In this document: positions 1 through 8,913 of the stretch, piece by piece | Position numbering within the stretch: the first letter of the stretch is position 1 | Layout of the letters: each line of letters starts with the position of its first letter | NCBI GenBank assembly: GCA_030065055.1 | Contig: JASJDS010000040.1 | Span: 1 to 42,408 of the forward strand | Reading direction: 5' to 3' | DNA: 42,408 nt | DNA from: Calothrix sp. MO_192.B10 | Lineage (GTDB): Bacteria; Cyanobacteriota; Cyanobacteriia; Cyanobacteriales; Nostocaceae | Notes under the pieces: generated by a model | What the model saw: only the letters and a program-made list of their open reading frames with translations | Told to the model about the DNA's origin: nothing | The model's database searches: none | Program-made: the position numbers and the translations under genes

Positions 1-887
1 ATATCTGCAATTCCCTCAATCCGTTTGTCATTAACTAACTCAGCAATTTTCTCAATTAGGGCAGCTTTGTTAGTTTGGTAGGGTAATTCCGTGACAATAA
101 TAGCTTCCCGATCCGGTCTTCCCCTTTGCTCAATGGTTTCAATATTAGCCACACCCCGCATGGCGATGGAACCCCGTCCCGTGGTGTAAGCTTCTTTAAT
201 TGGTGCGGTTCCCAGAATTTGCCCTCCAGTGGGAAAGTCTGGTCCGTGGATGTATTGCATTAACTCCGTATTAGTAATTTCCGAGTTGTGAATCATTGCC
301 ACAACACCGTCAATTAACTCACCCAGATTATGGGGCGGGATATTAGTCGCCATACCCACAGCAATCCCAGAAGAGCCATTGAGAAGCAACTGTGGTATCC
401 TCGCTGGCATCACCGTCGGCTCTTGTTGGGAACCGTCAAAGTTATCGATGAAATCTACGGTTTCCGATTCTATATCTTGCAGGAGTGCCGCACTGGTTAA
501 AGCCTGCAAACGACATTCCGTGTAACGCATTGCCGCAGGAGGATCATTATCCACAGAACCAAAGTTTCCATGCCCTTGAATTAGGGGTGCTCTCATGGAA
601 AAATCCTGCGCCATCCGCACCAACGCATCATACACCGCCGTATCACCGTGGGGATGATATTTACCCAACACCTCCCCTACTACCCGGGCACATTTCCGAA
701 AGGGGCGGTCTGCTGTCAACCCCAATTCATGCATAGCGTAAAGAATACGACGATGCACAGGTTTAAGACCATCCCTGGCATCTGGTAGTGCCCGACCTAC
801 AATCACGCTCATGGCGTACTCCAGGTAAGACCTAGACATTTCGTTTCGTAGATCCGTGGGGATGATCCTCTCCTGGGAGGTTGTCAT
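1..887 (-). CDS. gyrA: DNA gyrase subunit A, N-terminal part (runs off the left edge)
   Basis: This is the breakage-reunion subunit of DNA gyrase, which forms the transient double-strand break for ATP-driven negative supercoiling. I translated it from the minus strand: the start ATG is at 887-885 and about 295 codons are open to the window edge. The protein begins [18 protein letters not shown] and continues with the typical GyrA blocks [20 protein letters not shown], the quinolone-resistance-determining segment [16 protein letters not shown] (Thr at the E. coli Ser83 position), and [10 protein letters not shown], which holds the catalytic tyrosine, followed by [12 protein letters not shown]. 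The C-terminal DNA-wrapping domain lies outside the window, so GyrA rather than a ParC-like paralogue is inferred from the N-terminal half only. It is transcribed divergently from the efflux genes. Confidence 0.95.
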   Translation of the reverse strand, partial: MTTSQERIIPTDLRNEMSRSYLEYAMSVIVGRALPDARDGLKPVHRRILYAMHELGLTADRPFRKCARVVGEVLGKYHPHGDTAVYDALVRMAQDFSMRAPLIQGHGNFGSVDNDPPAAMRYTECRLQALTSAALLQDIESETVDFIDNFDGSQQEPTVMPARIPQLLLNGSSGIAVGMATNIPPHNLGELIDGVVAMIHNSEITNTELMQYIHGPDFPTGGQILGTAPIKEAYTTGRGSIAMRGVANIETIEQRGRPDREAIIVTELPYQTNKAALIEKIAELVNDKRIEGIAD

Positions 888-1443
888 AACCGTAAAAACT
901 CCAAAATATAGTTAATTTTCGCCCTGCAATCTGGCAAGAGCAAAATTATTTCAAACTCAGCTTCAATAGCTGTTATAATTTGATCCGATTCTAACATATT
1001 CGTGGTCTTTTGTTGTAAAATTCAACAGGCACAATCCAAAAGATAAATTTCATCAAATCACTGTTAAAAGCTACAGCATTCAAAAATAATATGATGTATA
1101 TATTTTATGGGCTTTTTTGTTGTTAGTATAGGTTTTATAAATATGAAAATAGCATCACGTTATAATTCATTGTTGCTAATGCATTCATGAATTTAATTTT
1201 AATGTTTATTCCTTCAAAAATACAGGGGAGATAAAGCTTATTGCTGGCAATATTTTGGATGTAAAATTTTGCCGGTATATTTTGTGAATAACAGCCAGAG
1301 TAAAAGATAAAAAATAAATTATCTAATTTCTAGAGTAGACTTGTTTTTTGCACTTGCTTGTTCCCCGTATTCAGAATAACTAGTGGTTTATTGATTTGAA
1401 GTACCTTTATCCCCTTCCCGTTCACTTCCACAGGAGAATTTTG

Positions 1444-1549
1444 GAGTGATGGAGTGAGGGAGTGATGGAGTGATGGAGTGATGGAGTGATGGGGTGATGG
1501 GGTGATGAGATGATGGAATGATGAGGTGATGGGGTGATGGGATGATGGA
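1444..1549. repeat. GTGATGGA/GTGATGGG tandem array
   Basis: About fourteen imperfect 7-8 bp units of the type GTGATGG(A/G/GG), with GTGAGGGA variants, stand in a row. The same unit recurs at 18318-18367 and 36530-36567, and in opposite orientation at 3325-3370. Two short reading frames on the minus strand (Pro/His/Ser-only proteins) are by-products of the array and are not called as genes. Confidence 0.9.
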
Positions 1550-1601
1550 CGGAAGCATGGAAAGAGTGAGAGAGGATTAAATTTATCTTCTTCGGTAATC
1601 C

Positions 1602-1649
1602 CAACTGTCAACTAACAACTAACAACTAACAACCAACAACTAACAACTA
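1602..1649. repeat. TAACAAC heptamer array
   Basis: Six to seven copies of the heptamer CTAACAA with one CCAACAA variant. Short tandem heptamers of this kind are a hallmark of filamentous, heterocyst-forming cyanobacteria; related arrays occur at 3370-3390, 39223-39252 and 42205-42245. Confidence 0.85.
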
Positions 1650-1768
1650 TCCCTCCTTGCCACCTTCAATTCCGTCCTACAAAATAGGCATAAATGCGAA
1701 AAATGCGCCATAGTAGTAAAGAGCTTTAAATTTATTTACAAAATTTAACCTTCCTTAGGGCATGAAGT

Positions 1769-3253
1769 ATGGAAGTAGGGAAAGAAAATTTTTCAGATGA
1801 CAATGGGCAAGAGCCAGTCATAGTGGAGCAGGCAAACCAGGAGCAAGAGGAACCGCAAGCTGAGAAACGAAGTCCTTGGCTAATGCCGATGTTGCTGGGT
1901 ACTTGTGTGGGAGCTGCGATCGCTATTATGGTAATGGGTTTATTTAGCCAGCGTTCTACCTCTGGCAGTACAGCCATAGCCAACCAAACACCACCAGAAG
2001 TCGCTGTGGCGATGACGGTGACTGCCGTACCCGCAGAAACAACCCGTGTAGCCCGTAATTTTACTGCTACAGGTACGGTTTCAGCACGGGATTTAATACC
2101 AGTATTGCCCAAAACCAATGGATTACAAATCAAAAAAATCCTTGTCAACCAAGGAGATAATGTTAAACAAGGTCAAGTATTAGCAGTATTAGATGATTCC
2201 ATTCTCCAAGCACAAATCAGCCAAGCCAAGGCAGATTTGCAATCAAAAAAAGCGGATATTGCTTCCCGGAAAGCTGATTTAGCATCGAAACAAGCGGCAG
2301 TGACTTCCAGTCAAGCGATGGTACAGCAAAGAAAGGCTGATTTAGCCCAAGCCCAAGCCAGATTGATAGAAGCAGAAAAGAATTTCCGCCGTTATCAAAA
2401 ATTAGTGGCTGACGGCGCTATTAGTCAGCAAGAGTTAGATACCCGTGAGACCACTGTTAAAACTGCCAGGGAAGCGGTACGTTTAGCACAGGAAAATATT
2501 CGCAGTGCCCAAGCTAATGTTATTAGTGCCAAAGCAGACATTGATACTGCCCGAGCAAATATTAGTAGTGCCCAAGCCAATTTTCAAAGTAGCGGCGCGA
2601 AATTACAACAATTGAAAACCCAAATTGACCAAACCCTAGTTCGCGCCCCGGTTGCAGGAAAGATTGCTGAAAAATTGGCAAGGGTGGGGGATGTGACTGG
2701 TATTCCCCCCCAAACCCAAGCAACAAATGTGGTAGGTGGTACGCAAAAACTGTTTTCCATTATCGCTAATGGAAAACTGGAATTGCGGGCTGAAGTCCCT
2801 GCCATTCAACTATCCCAAATCAAAATCGGTGCAGCAGTGCAAGTTACTTCTGATGCAGATAATCGGGTAAGTTTGCGGGGCAAAGTCAGAGAAATTGAAC
2901 CTATAGTTAACCAAACCAGAAGGGAAGCGATGGTCAAAATTGACTTACCGTCAACCCAATTACTCAAACCGGGAATGTTTGCTAGGGCAGCAATTAATAC
3001 CAATACAGTCATGGGTGTGGCAGTACCCCAAAAAGCAATATTACCCCAACCCGATGGAAGTGCGATCGCTTTTACTTTGTCCGGTGGAGATATTGTTAAG
3101 GCCCAGAAAGTAGAAATGGGAGAAATTATCAACGGCGGGAAAGTGGAAATTAAACGCGGTTTGCAAGCAGGTGACAAGGTAGTAATTGATGGCGCGGGAT
3201 ATCTCAAAGATGGAGACAAGGTGAAGGTAGCGAGGAGAGGAGTGAAGGAGTGA
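1769..3253 (+). CDS. RND efflux membrane fusion protein (periplasmic adaptor)
   Basis: This 494-residue periplasmic adaptor couples an RND inner-membrane pump to an outer-membrane channel. A short acidic N-terminus is followed by one membrane anchor at about residues 37-59. A beta/lipoyl half-motif (GLQIKKILVNQGDNVKQGQ) comes next, then a long Ala/Gln/Lys-rich alpha-helical hairpin at about residues 135-290 (repeats of SQAKADLQSKKADIAS type), the second lipoyl half (RAPVAGKIAEKLARVGD), a beta-barrel and the membrane-proximal domain. That is the standard HlyD/AcrA order and length. The ATG at 1769 is the first in frame, with only a weak GGG-type ribosome site before it. The pump gene follows 171 bp downstream on the same strand, so the two probably form an operon. 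The substrate cannot be read from the sequence. Confidence 0.92.
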   Translation: MEVGKENFSDDNGQEPVIVEQANQEQEEPQAEKRSPWLMPMLLGTCVGAAIAIMVMGLFSQRSTSGSTAIANQTPPEVAVAMTVTAVPAETTRVARNFTATGTVSARDLIPVLPKTNGLQIKKILVNQGDNVKQGQVLAVLDDSILQAQISQAKADLQSKKADIASRKADLASKQAAVTSSQAMVQQRKADLAQAQARLIEAEKNFRRYQKLVADGAISQQELDTRETTVKTAREAVRLAQENIRSAQANVISAKADIDTARANISSAQANFQSSGAKLQQLKTQIDQTLVRAPVAGKIAEKLARVGDVTGIPPQTQATNVVGGTQKLFSIIANGKLELRAEVPAIQLSQIKIGAAVQVTSDADNRVSLRGKVREIEPIVNQTRREAMVKIDLPSTQLLKPGMFARAAINTNTVMGVAVPQKAILPQPDGSAIAFTLSGGDIVKAQKVEMGEIINGGKVEIKRGLQAGDKVVIDGAGYLKDGDKVKVARRGVKE

Positions 3254-3261
3254 AAGAGGGA

Positions 3262-3393
3262 AGGAGTGTGGGGAGTTCGGAGTTCGGGGTTCGGAGTTCG
3301 GAGTTAGAATTCTTTAATTCTTCCCTCCATCATCCCATCACCCCATCACCTCATCACCCCATCATCCCATCAACTAACAACTAACAAGTAAAA
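3262..3393. repeat. Repeat-filled spacer inside the efflux operon
   Basis: The gap between adaptor and pump genes consists almost wholly of low-complexity repeats: GGAGTTCGGAGTTCGG-type units at about 3277-3306, a CATCACCCCATCATCC array at about 3325-3370 (reverse complement of the array before the adaptor gene), and a TAACAAC run at about 3370-3390. No terminator-like hairpin is evident, so co-transcription remains likely. Confidence 0.75.
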
Positions 3394-3424
3394 ACTACCA
3401 ACTCCCCACTACTAATTTATTTCC

Positions 3425-6400
3425 ATGTCTTTTAATATCTCTGCGTGGTCAATCAAAAAACCGATTCCCACCATCGTTTTATTTTTAGTGTTCACTGTAT
3501 TTGGTTGGTTCTCCTTCAATTCCTTAGGAATTGATACCAACCCCAATATTGATATTCCCGCAGTGCAAGTGACAGTAACCCAACCGGGTGCGGGTCCGGC
3601 AGAATTGGAAAACCAAGTCACCAAAAAAATAGAAGATGCGGTGGCTGGTTTAGGCAACATTGACGAATTACGTTCCACTGTCAGGGATGGCATATCTACT
3701 ACTACCATTAACTTTGTTTTAGGTACAAATACTGACCGTGCCACCAATGATGTGCGGAATGCGATCGCTCAAATTCGCCAAAACTTACCCCAGGATATTA
3801 ACGACCCCATAGTACAGCGTTTGGAATTCGCTGGTGGTTCGATTATGTCCTATGTGGTCAGTTCCGATGAGCGATCGGTGGAGGAATTAAGTAACCTGGT
3901 AGACCAAACCATTAGCCGCGCCCTATTATCGGTGGAGGGTGTGGCACAAATTAAGCGTGTGGGTGGTGTTGACAGGGAAATCCGTATTAATCTTGACCCA
4001 AAACGTTTAGAGTCTTTAGGTATTACCGCCACCCAAGTCAACAACCAAATTCGGGCGTTAAATATTAACCTTCCTGGGGGTAGGGCTGAGGTTGGTGGTA
4101 AGGAACAAACCATCAGAACTTTGGGTAATGCTCCCAGTGTGAATATTCTCAAAACCTACGAAATTCTCCTTCCTGGGGGCGGTTCTGTACCCCTGTCCAG
4201 CTTGGGAAGTGTAGAAGATAGCTTTGCGGATGTCCGTCAAAGTGCCAGTTTGAACAACAAACCTGTGGTGGGGTTTCAAGTTTTACGTAGTACTGGTAGT
4301 GTGATGGTAACGGTGGAGGAGGGAGTTAAGGCGGCAGTTGCCGAATTACAAAAAACCCTACCTGCTGATGTCAAACTGGAATTAATTTTTACTAGGGCGA
4401 CTTTTGTCCGCCAATCCTATGAAAGCACCATGAATGAATTATTGGTAGCTTCTGTGTTGGCGGTGGTAGTAATTCTACTTTTTTTAAGAGACTGGCGAGC
4501 AACATTAATTACAGCCGTTACTTTACCCCTATCAATTATTCCTACCTTTGCCGTCCAATATGCCTTTGGTTACACCCTGAATAATATGACCCTGTTGGGA
4601 TTGGGGTTAGCGGTGGGTAACTTAGTGGATGATGCGGTGGTAGAAATTGAAAACATGGAACGGCACTTAGGCATGGGTAAAACTCCCCGCCAAGCTGCCT
4701 TTGATTCTTCCGCAGAAATGGGACTGGCAGTAATTGCGACATCAGCGACAATCATTGCCGTATTTTTACCAGTTGCCTTTTTAGGTGGTGTTCCCGGTCA
4801 ATTTTTCCAACCCTTCGCCGTCACAGTTTCCGCCGCCACAGTCTTCTCTACCCTAGTGGCGCGGATGGTAACACCCATGATGGGAGCATATTTACTCGAT
4901 CGCAAATCAGAGACAAAGAAAACAAGGAGACAAGGGGACAAGGGGAAAACATTACTCCCCCCATCTCCTCATCTCCCCATCTCCTCATCAACCATTCCCT
5001 CCTCTTCCCGTCGTTTCCAACCTTACAAATCTCTTCTACAATGGGCATTGCGCCACAGGTTGACCACCCTAGGTATTGCCCTAGCATTTTTCATTGCCAG
5101 TTTAATGCTAGTTCCCCTGATTCCTAAGGGTTTAGTTGATAGCGGCGATATCGGTATTTCCACGGTCAATATAGAACTTGCTCCGGGTTCCACATTAAAA
5201 GATACGAACAAGGTAGTTACCCAAGTAACCAATCTGTTTTTGTCAGATCCGGTAGTGGAAAATGTATTTGCTTCAGAAGAGATAAATTCTGCAACTTTAA
5301 CCATTAATATCAAATCCAAATCAGAAGGCAGAACCATCTCTCAAACCAAGTTTGAGGATCAAATCCGTCCCAAATTTGCAGATATACCTGGTGCTAAAAT
5401 TAGTTTTCAAAACTTGGGTTCTGTAAGTGGTCGTAAGGGTTTAAGCATTCTCCTTCGCAGTGAAAATCCCCAGGCATTAAACAAAACAGCCACGGATTTA
5501 GAAAAACAGATGCGGGGCGTACCTGGTTTAGTGGAAGTATCTTCCAGTGCCAGTTTAGTCAAACCAGAGATATTGGTAGTACCCGATCCTCAACGCGCCG
5601 CCGATTTGGGTGTAACAGTACAAGCGATCGCTCGTACCGCATCCCTAGCTACCATTGGTGATAATGAGGCGAATTTAGCTAAATATAACCTACCAGACCG
5701 ACAAATTCCCATCCGCGTGCAAATTGACCCCAAAGCACGAGAAGATATTAACAACATCAAAAATCTGCAAGTACCCAGTCAAAATGGTGGTTTAGTTCCC
5801 CTCATGGCAGTTGCAGATATCCGTTTTGGCAGTGGTCCTGCAACAGTAGATCGTTTTGATCGTGCCCGGTTAGTTTCTGTAGAAGCCAACTTACAAGGTA
5901 TTTCCCTAGGAGAAGGCTTAGAAAAAGTGCAGCAACTACCAGCGATGCAAAACTTACCCCCAGGAGTTACCCAACAAAACTCCGGTGATGCCAAGATTAT
6001 GGCGGATATTTTCAGTCGCTTTGGTGGCGCACTGGGAACGGCGTTGATGTTTATCTATGTGATTTTGGTTCTGTTGTATAACAACTTCCTCCATCCAATC
6101 ACAATTATGGCAGCATTACCCTTTTGTTTGGGCGGTACCCTATCAGCATTAATGATTACCCAAAAAGCCCTGGGATTATACGCAATTATTGGTGTTGTGC
6201 TGTTGTTAGGGATTGTCACCAAAAACTCAATTCTGTTGGTGGATTACACAATTATTGGCTTAGAAAAAGGTAAATCCCAGCGTCAAGCATTAATAGAAGC
6301 TGGAGTCTCTCGGCTACGTCCGATTCTCATGACTTCCCTTTCCACCATTGCCGGGACATTTCCCCTAGCCTTGGGATTGGGTGCTGGTTCAGAAGTTCGT

Positions 6401-6628
6401 CAACCGATGGGAATTGGTATTATCGGTGGTTTTACAACTTCTACCCTGCTCACCTTGGTGGTAGTTCCCGTCCTATTTACCTATATTGATAACTTCCAAA
6501 AATGGGTTTTCAAGTTGATTAAATCTAGCTTTGGCAAGAAACCATACCGCAAGTTAGATGAGGAATATGAGGTAATTGCTCTGCCATCAAAGAGTGAGGA
6601 GCCACCTAACTATTCAGTCAAAAAATAG
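3425..6628 (+). CDS. RND family efflux transporter, inner-membrane permease (HAE1/AcrB type)
   Basis: This 1067-residue proton-driven multidrug exporter of the AcrB/MexB superfamily has two homologous halves of six membrane segments, each with a large periplasmic loop. TM1 is at about residues 14-32. The TM4 proton-relay motif reads GNLVDDAVVEIENMERH near residue 400 and keeps the paired aspartates; the TM10 lysine is present in LGIVTKNSILLVDYT. The N-terminus (WSIKKPIPTIVLF) and the VTVTQPGAGPAELENQV porter-domain start match the family. About residues 495-533, in the cytoplasmic linker between the halves, are low-complexity and derive from a spacer-type repeat inserted in frame. A hairpin and tRNA-Gly follow the gene. 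Export function is firm; the substrate is unknown. Confidence 0.95.
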   Translation: MSFNISAWSIKKPIPTIVLFLVFTVFGWFSFNSLGIDTNPNIDIPAVQVTVTQPGAGPAELENQVTKKIEDAVAGLGNIDELRSTVRDGISTTTINFVLGTNTDRATNDVRNAIAQIRQNLPQDINDPIVQRLEFAGGSIMSYVVSSDERSVEELSNLVDQTISRALLSVEGVAQIKRVGGVDREIRINLDPKRLESLGITATQVNNQIRALNINLPGGRAEVGGKEQTIRTLGNAPSVNILKTYEILLPGGGSVPLSSLGSVEDSFADVRQSASLNNKPVVGFQVLRSTGSVMVTVEEGVKAAVAELQKTLPADVKLELIFTRATFVRQSYESTMNELLVASVLAVVVILLFLRDWRATLITAVTLPLSIIPTFAVQYAFGYTLNNMTLLGLGLAVGNLVDDAVVEIENMERHLGMGKTPRQAAFDSSAEMGLAVIATSATIIAVFLPVAFLGGVPGQFFQPFAVTVSAATVFSTLVARMVTPMMGAYLLDRKSETKKTRRQGDKGKTLLPPSPHLPISSSTIPSSSRRFQPYKSLLQWALRHRLTTLGIALAFFIASLMLVPLIPKGLVDSGDIGISTVNIELAPGSTLKDTNKVVTQVTNLFLSDPVVENVFASEEINSATLTINIKSKSEGRTISQTKFEDQIRPKFADIPGAKISFQNLGSVSGRKGLSILLRSENPQALNKTATDLEKQMRGVPGLVEVSSSASLVKPEILVVPDPQRAADLGVTVQAIARTASLATIGDNEANLAKYNLPDRQIPIRVQIDPKAREDINNIKNLQVPSQNGGLVPLMAVADIRFGSGPATVDRFDRARLVSVEANLQGISLGEGLEKVQQLPAMQNLPPGVTQQNSGDAKIMADIFSRFGGALGTALMFIYVILVLLYNNFLHPITIMAALPFCLGGTLSALMITQKALGLYAIIGVVLLLGIVTKNSILLVDYTIIGLEKGKSQRQALIEAGVSRLRPILMTSLSTIAGTFPLALGLGAGSEVRQPMGIGIIGGFTTSTLLTLVVVPVLFTYIDNFQKWVFKLIKSSFGKKPYRKLDEEYEVIALPSKSEEPPNYSVKK
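4909..5012. repeat. In-frame dispersed repeat within the RND gene
   Basis: The segment reads AGGGGACAAGGGG then CATCTCCTCATCTCCCC, the same low-complexity style that fills the intergenic regions. It encodes a Lys/Arg-rich stretch followed by a Pro/Ser-rich stretch and keeps the frame open. It sits between the two RND halves, where extra residues are tolerated. Confidence 0.75.
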
Positions 6629-6634
6629 CGATAT

Positions 6635-6668
6635 AATGGTTGTAAACCTCACTTTGGTTACAACCATT
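6635..6668 (+). terminator. Hairpin after the RND gene, possible terminator
   Basis: There is an 11-bp perfect inverted repeat, AATGGTTGTAA with TTACAACCATT, and a 12-nt loop. It begins just after the RND stop codon and ends one base before tRNA-Gly. No T-tract follows, so it may separate the transcripts or act as a processing signal rather than as a classical intrinsic terminator. Confidence 0.4.
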
Positions 6669-6669
6669 T

Positions 6670-6741
6670 GCGGGTGTAATTCAGCGGTAGAATGTCACTT
6701 TCCCAAGGTGAACGTCGTGGGTTCGAGTCCCATCACCCGCT
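6670..6741 (+). tRNA. tRNA-Gly (anticodon CCC)
   Basis: The gene folds as a 72-nt cloverleaf. The acceptor stem GCGGGTG pairs with CACCCGC, with a T discriminator base. A short D-arm contains AGCGGTAGA, and the anticodon stem TCACT/GGTGA closes the loop TTCCCAA, giving anticodon CCC for GGG codons. The T-arm GTGGG-TTCGAGT-CCCAT contains the invariant TTCGA. No CCA is encoded. Confidence 0.97.
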
Positions 6742-7437
6742 TTAAAAGAATGTAGAATTTAGAATGAGCGAATTACGTCTTGCAACGGGGATTTTACCCC
6801 AACGCAAAACGCGCTGCTTATGGAAGCAGTGGAATTCAACCCCCAAGGTTGGTTAAACGATCTTCAGAATTAGCCAATCCTAAATCAGCAAACACATTTC
6901 CGCTACTTGTGAAAACATTGTTTTTATTACTCATTCCTTTACTCCATTTCTATTTTTTGTTTTTCTCTGATAATCTTCTTCAGCTTCTTTTAGTCTCTTG
7001 CCAAAAAACAAATTATCCGGTAGGGGCACGGCACCCAAAATCTCTCGGGTTATAGAATAATCACAACCCACGCCGTGCCCTTTGTGGGATGTCCCGTTGG
7101 GGTAGCTGACCCTCGTTTCTAGGCTCTGCCTCCAGACTTAACAGGAGGCAGAGCCTCCTCAAAATTCATTACAAGGTAGAACCTTGTAATGAGAACCTGG
7201 AAAGATAGATTTAACAAGGTTTTTATGAGAGTACCATTCACTTTTACAATGCTTATACCCACCTTAACAGGGCTAGCAATGCTCACCCTAGGATAAAATA
7301 AGGGTTTCAGGCTTTGATTTGATCAATAATCTTGTGATGCAAGATGTGAATATAGGTTGGGTTGACGCAAGGAAACCCAACAACCAAAAATCAAAGAAGC
7401 CAGCAGATAACAAGCCTGGATATTGGGAGACTGTTCG
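6742..7437. other. Intergenic region with hairpin repeats, no gene seen
   Basis: After the tRNA comes a GAATGTAGAATTTAGAATGA repeat (also near 18390) and a stretch at about 6780-6870 that could be decayed coding sequence but matches nothing I recognise. A GGGGCACGGC-type hairpin lies at 7020-7080. Two perfect inverted repeats follow: 7121-7133 with 7144-7156 (13 bp, GGAGGCAGAGCCT) and 7167-7177 with 7181-7191 (11 bp, CATTACAAGGT). A half-copy of the GTAGGTTGGGTTGACG repeat is at 7353-7384, just before the ATPase gene. Confidence 0.65.
7020..7080. repeat. GGGGCACGGC hairpin element, copy 1
   Basis: GTAGGGGCACGGC at 7020-7032 faces GCCGTGCCC at 7072-7080, so the roughly 60-bp element can fold into a hairpin. 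Related copies are at 11679-11737 and 34946-35005, and the same terminal sequences bracket the 90-bp minisatellite at 11751-12109. Confidence 0.8.
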
Positions 7438-8526
7438 ATGACGGGGAATATAGGTGATAAACAACTGTCGAGAATAGTTTTAAAAGGTTTCAAATCAATT
7501 GCCAAGTGTGACCTTGAACTCTCCAAACTTAATGTTTTGATTGGTGCGAATGGAGCGGGAAAATCCAATTTTATTGGCTTTTTTCGTATGGTTCAGCAGT
7601 TACTTGAGCAGAACCTACAAGTTTTTGTCAGCCGTCAGGGAAGTCCCGATGCCCTATTACATTTTGGGCGGAAAACAACGGAACAATTAGAGTTTCAATT
7701 ATATTTTGGCAATAATGGGTATTTCGCCACATTAGAACCAACCAATGACAATCGCCTGATGTTTGCCAAGGAGTCTTTCTGGTGGAACATGGGAGGTGAA
7801 TATGACATAGGTAAGGGTCATTTCGAGACAAGGGCTTTCGCTGGTACTGGGACGAGAATTGACAAGTATGTTTTGTCTGCCATGCAACAGTGGCGGGTTT
7901 ATCATTTTCATGACACTAGCGATAGTGCCTATGTCAAACAGCTACATGGTATCAATGACAATGCCTACCTGCGTCCTGATGCACGTAATCTTGCAGCCTT
8001 TCTGTATCTGTTGCGTGACAGTTACCCGGCATCTTATCAGAAAATCGTCAAAACCATTCGCCTTGTTGCCCCCTTTTTTGGGGACTTTTACCTGCGTCCT
8101 TCTCCACACAATAAGGAGGTTATTGGACTGGAATGGTTCGAGCGGGGACAGGACATTCCCTTTAAGGCGCATTTACTTTCCGATGGCACCTTGCGTTTCA
8201 TGTGTCTAGCAACGGTTTTTTTGCAACCGGAAGAACTGCAACCAGAGACAATTCTAGTTGATGAGCCGGAACTAGGTCTTCATCCCTATGCCATTACAAT
8301 ACTGGCTTCATTGATACGGACTGTTTCTAAACAGGTGATTGTTTCAACCCAATCCGTGGAATTACTTAACGAATTTGATGCTGCGGATGTAATTGTTGTT
8401 GACCGCTTACAGGGGCAATCTTCCCTGCGTAGGTTGGAACAGCAGGAACTAGAGTCATGGCTTGAAGACTATAGCCTGGGAGAGTTGTGGAAGAAGAACC
8501 TCCTGGGCGGGAGACCTTCACGATGA
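7438..8526 (+). CDS. AAA family ATPase of the OLD/RecF-like ABC class
   Basis: The product is 362 residues from the ATG at 7438, which I prefer to an upstream TTG at 7423 because a GGAGA ribosome site lies about 8 nt before it. Walker A is GANGAGKSN at residues 36-44 after an ISRIVLKGFKSI-type strand. The C-terminal part has LSDGTLRFM (ABC-signature-like) and Walker B ILVDEPELGLHP near residue 275, then VSTQSVELL in the switch region. This is the AAA_21/SMC-like architecture of OLD nucleases and of ATPase subunits in defence operons. Its stop overlaps the start of a DUF4276 reading frame (ATGA overlap), showing a two-gene unit. That partner is now broken, so the ATPase may be an orphan. A defence role is inferred from the family only. 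Confidence 0.85.
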   Translation: MTGNIGDKQLSRIVLKGFKSIAKCDLELSKLNVLIGANGAGKSNFIGFFRMVQQLLEQNLQVFVSRQGSPDALLHFGRKTTEQLEFQLYFGNNGYFATLEPTNDNRLMFAKESFWWNMGGEYDIGKGHFETRAFAGTGTRIDKYVLSAMQQWRVYHFHDTSDSAYVKQLHGINDNAYLRPDARNLAAFLYLLRDSYPASYQKIVKTIRLVAPFFGDFYLRPSPHNKEVIGLEWFERGQDIPFKAHLLSDGTLRFMCLATVFLQPEELQPETILVDEPELGLHPYAITILASLIRTVSKQVIVSTQSVELLNEFDAADVIVVDRLQGQSSLRRLEQQELESWLEDYSLGELWKKNLLGGRPSR

Positions 8527-8651
8527 TTCGAGTCCATGTTTTCGTTGAGGGGCAAACCGAGGAAACTTTCGTCAATGAACTGCTCTACGAGTATTTCCTG
8601 GATAAAAATATATACCTCAATCCGATTCTGGTAATAACCAATTTCCGGTAG
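8523..8651 (+). pseudogene. DUF4276 family protein, truncated to 42 codons
   Basis: The reading frame starts MIRVHVFVEGQTEETFVNEL, the characteristic N-terminus of DUF4276 proteins, in which VEGQTE carries the first acidic residue of a Toprim-like fold. The start codon overlaps the ATPase stop (ATGA). After about 37 normal residues the frame runs into a 76-bp palindromic repeat and stops at TAG 8649-8651. Family members as I recall them are around 200 residues or longer, and I see no 3' remainder between or after the two repeat copies. The gene is therefore dead or reduced to a leader peptide. Confidence 0.75.
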
Positions 8652-8724
8652 GTTGGGTTGACGTAAGGAAACCCAACAAATTCCGGATAATGTTGGGTTT
8701 CGCAAAGCCTCAACCCAACCTACG
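8649..8724. repeat. TAGGTTGGGTTGACG palindromic element, copy A
   Basis: This 76-bp element begins TAGGTTGGGTTGACG and ends CAACCCAACCTAC, with an inner pair AACCCAACA/TGTTGGGTT, so it folds into a long double hairpin. Its insertion coincides with the end of the DUF4276 frame. A HIP1 octamer follows within 15 bp, as it does after copy B. Confidence 0.88.
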
Positions 8725-8820
8725 AAAGATTGCGATCGCACTTTTGTCCTGCGGTATTTTATGGGATAATAAAAATAAATTGAATACTAGCAAATACAAT
8801 TATATTTCAATATTTTTACT

Positions 8821-8895
8821 GTAGGTTGGGTTGACGTAAGGAAACCCAACAAATTCTGGATAATGTTGGGTTTCGCAAAGCCTCAACCCAACCTA
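8821..8895. repeat. TAGGTTGGGTTGACG palindromic element, copy B
   Basis: Nearly identical to copy A (one C/T difference in the core, small differences at the 3' end) and in the same orientation, about 170 bp downstream. It is also followed by ATTGCGATCGCAC, so the duplicated unit may include this HIP1-bearing tail. It ends 18 bp before the stop codon of the next minus-strand gene. Confidence 0.88.
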
Positions 8896-8913
8896 AAAAA
8901 AATTGCGATCGCA

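Larger units (their letters stand above)
888..1768. other. Intergenic region between gyrA and the efflux operon
   Basis: This 880-bp divergent spacer is A+T-rich from 888 to about 1330 and carries no convincing gene. It must contain the gyrA promoter and probably that of the efflux pair, but I could not assign unambiguous -35/-10 boxes. The right half is a G-rich GTGATGG array followed by TAACAAC heptamers, listed separately. Confidence 0.6.

Noticed and set aside
1330-1611. Pro/His/Ser-rich frames of 93 and 60 codons on the minus strand
   Set aside because: Translations of the GTGATGG array only.
6780-7055. 91-codon frame after tRNA-Gly
   Set aside because: TTG start without ribosome site, composition changes halfway, ends in a dispersed hairpin; at best decayed sequence.
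8366-8741. Minus-strand frames over the ATPase end and repeat A
   Set aside because: Antisense to a well-supported gene and to a palindromic repeat.
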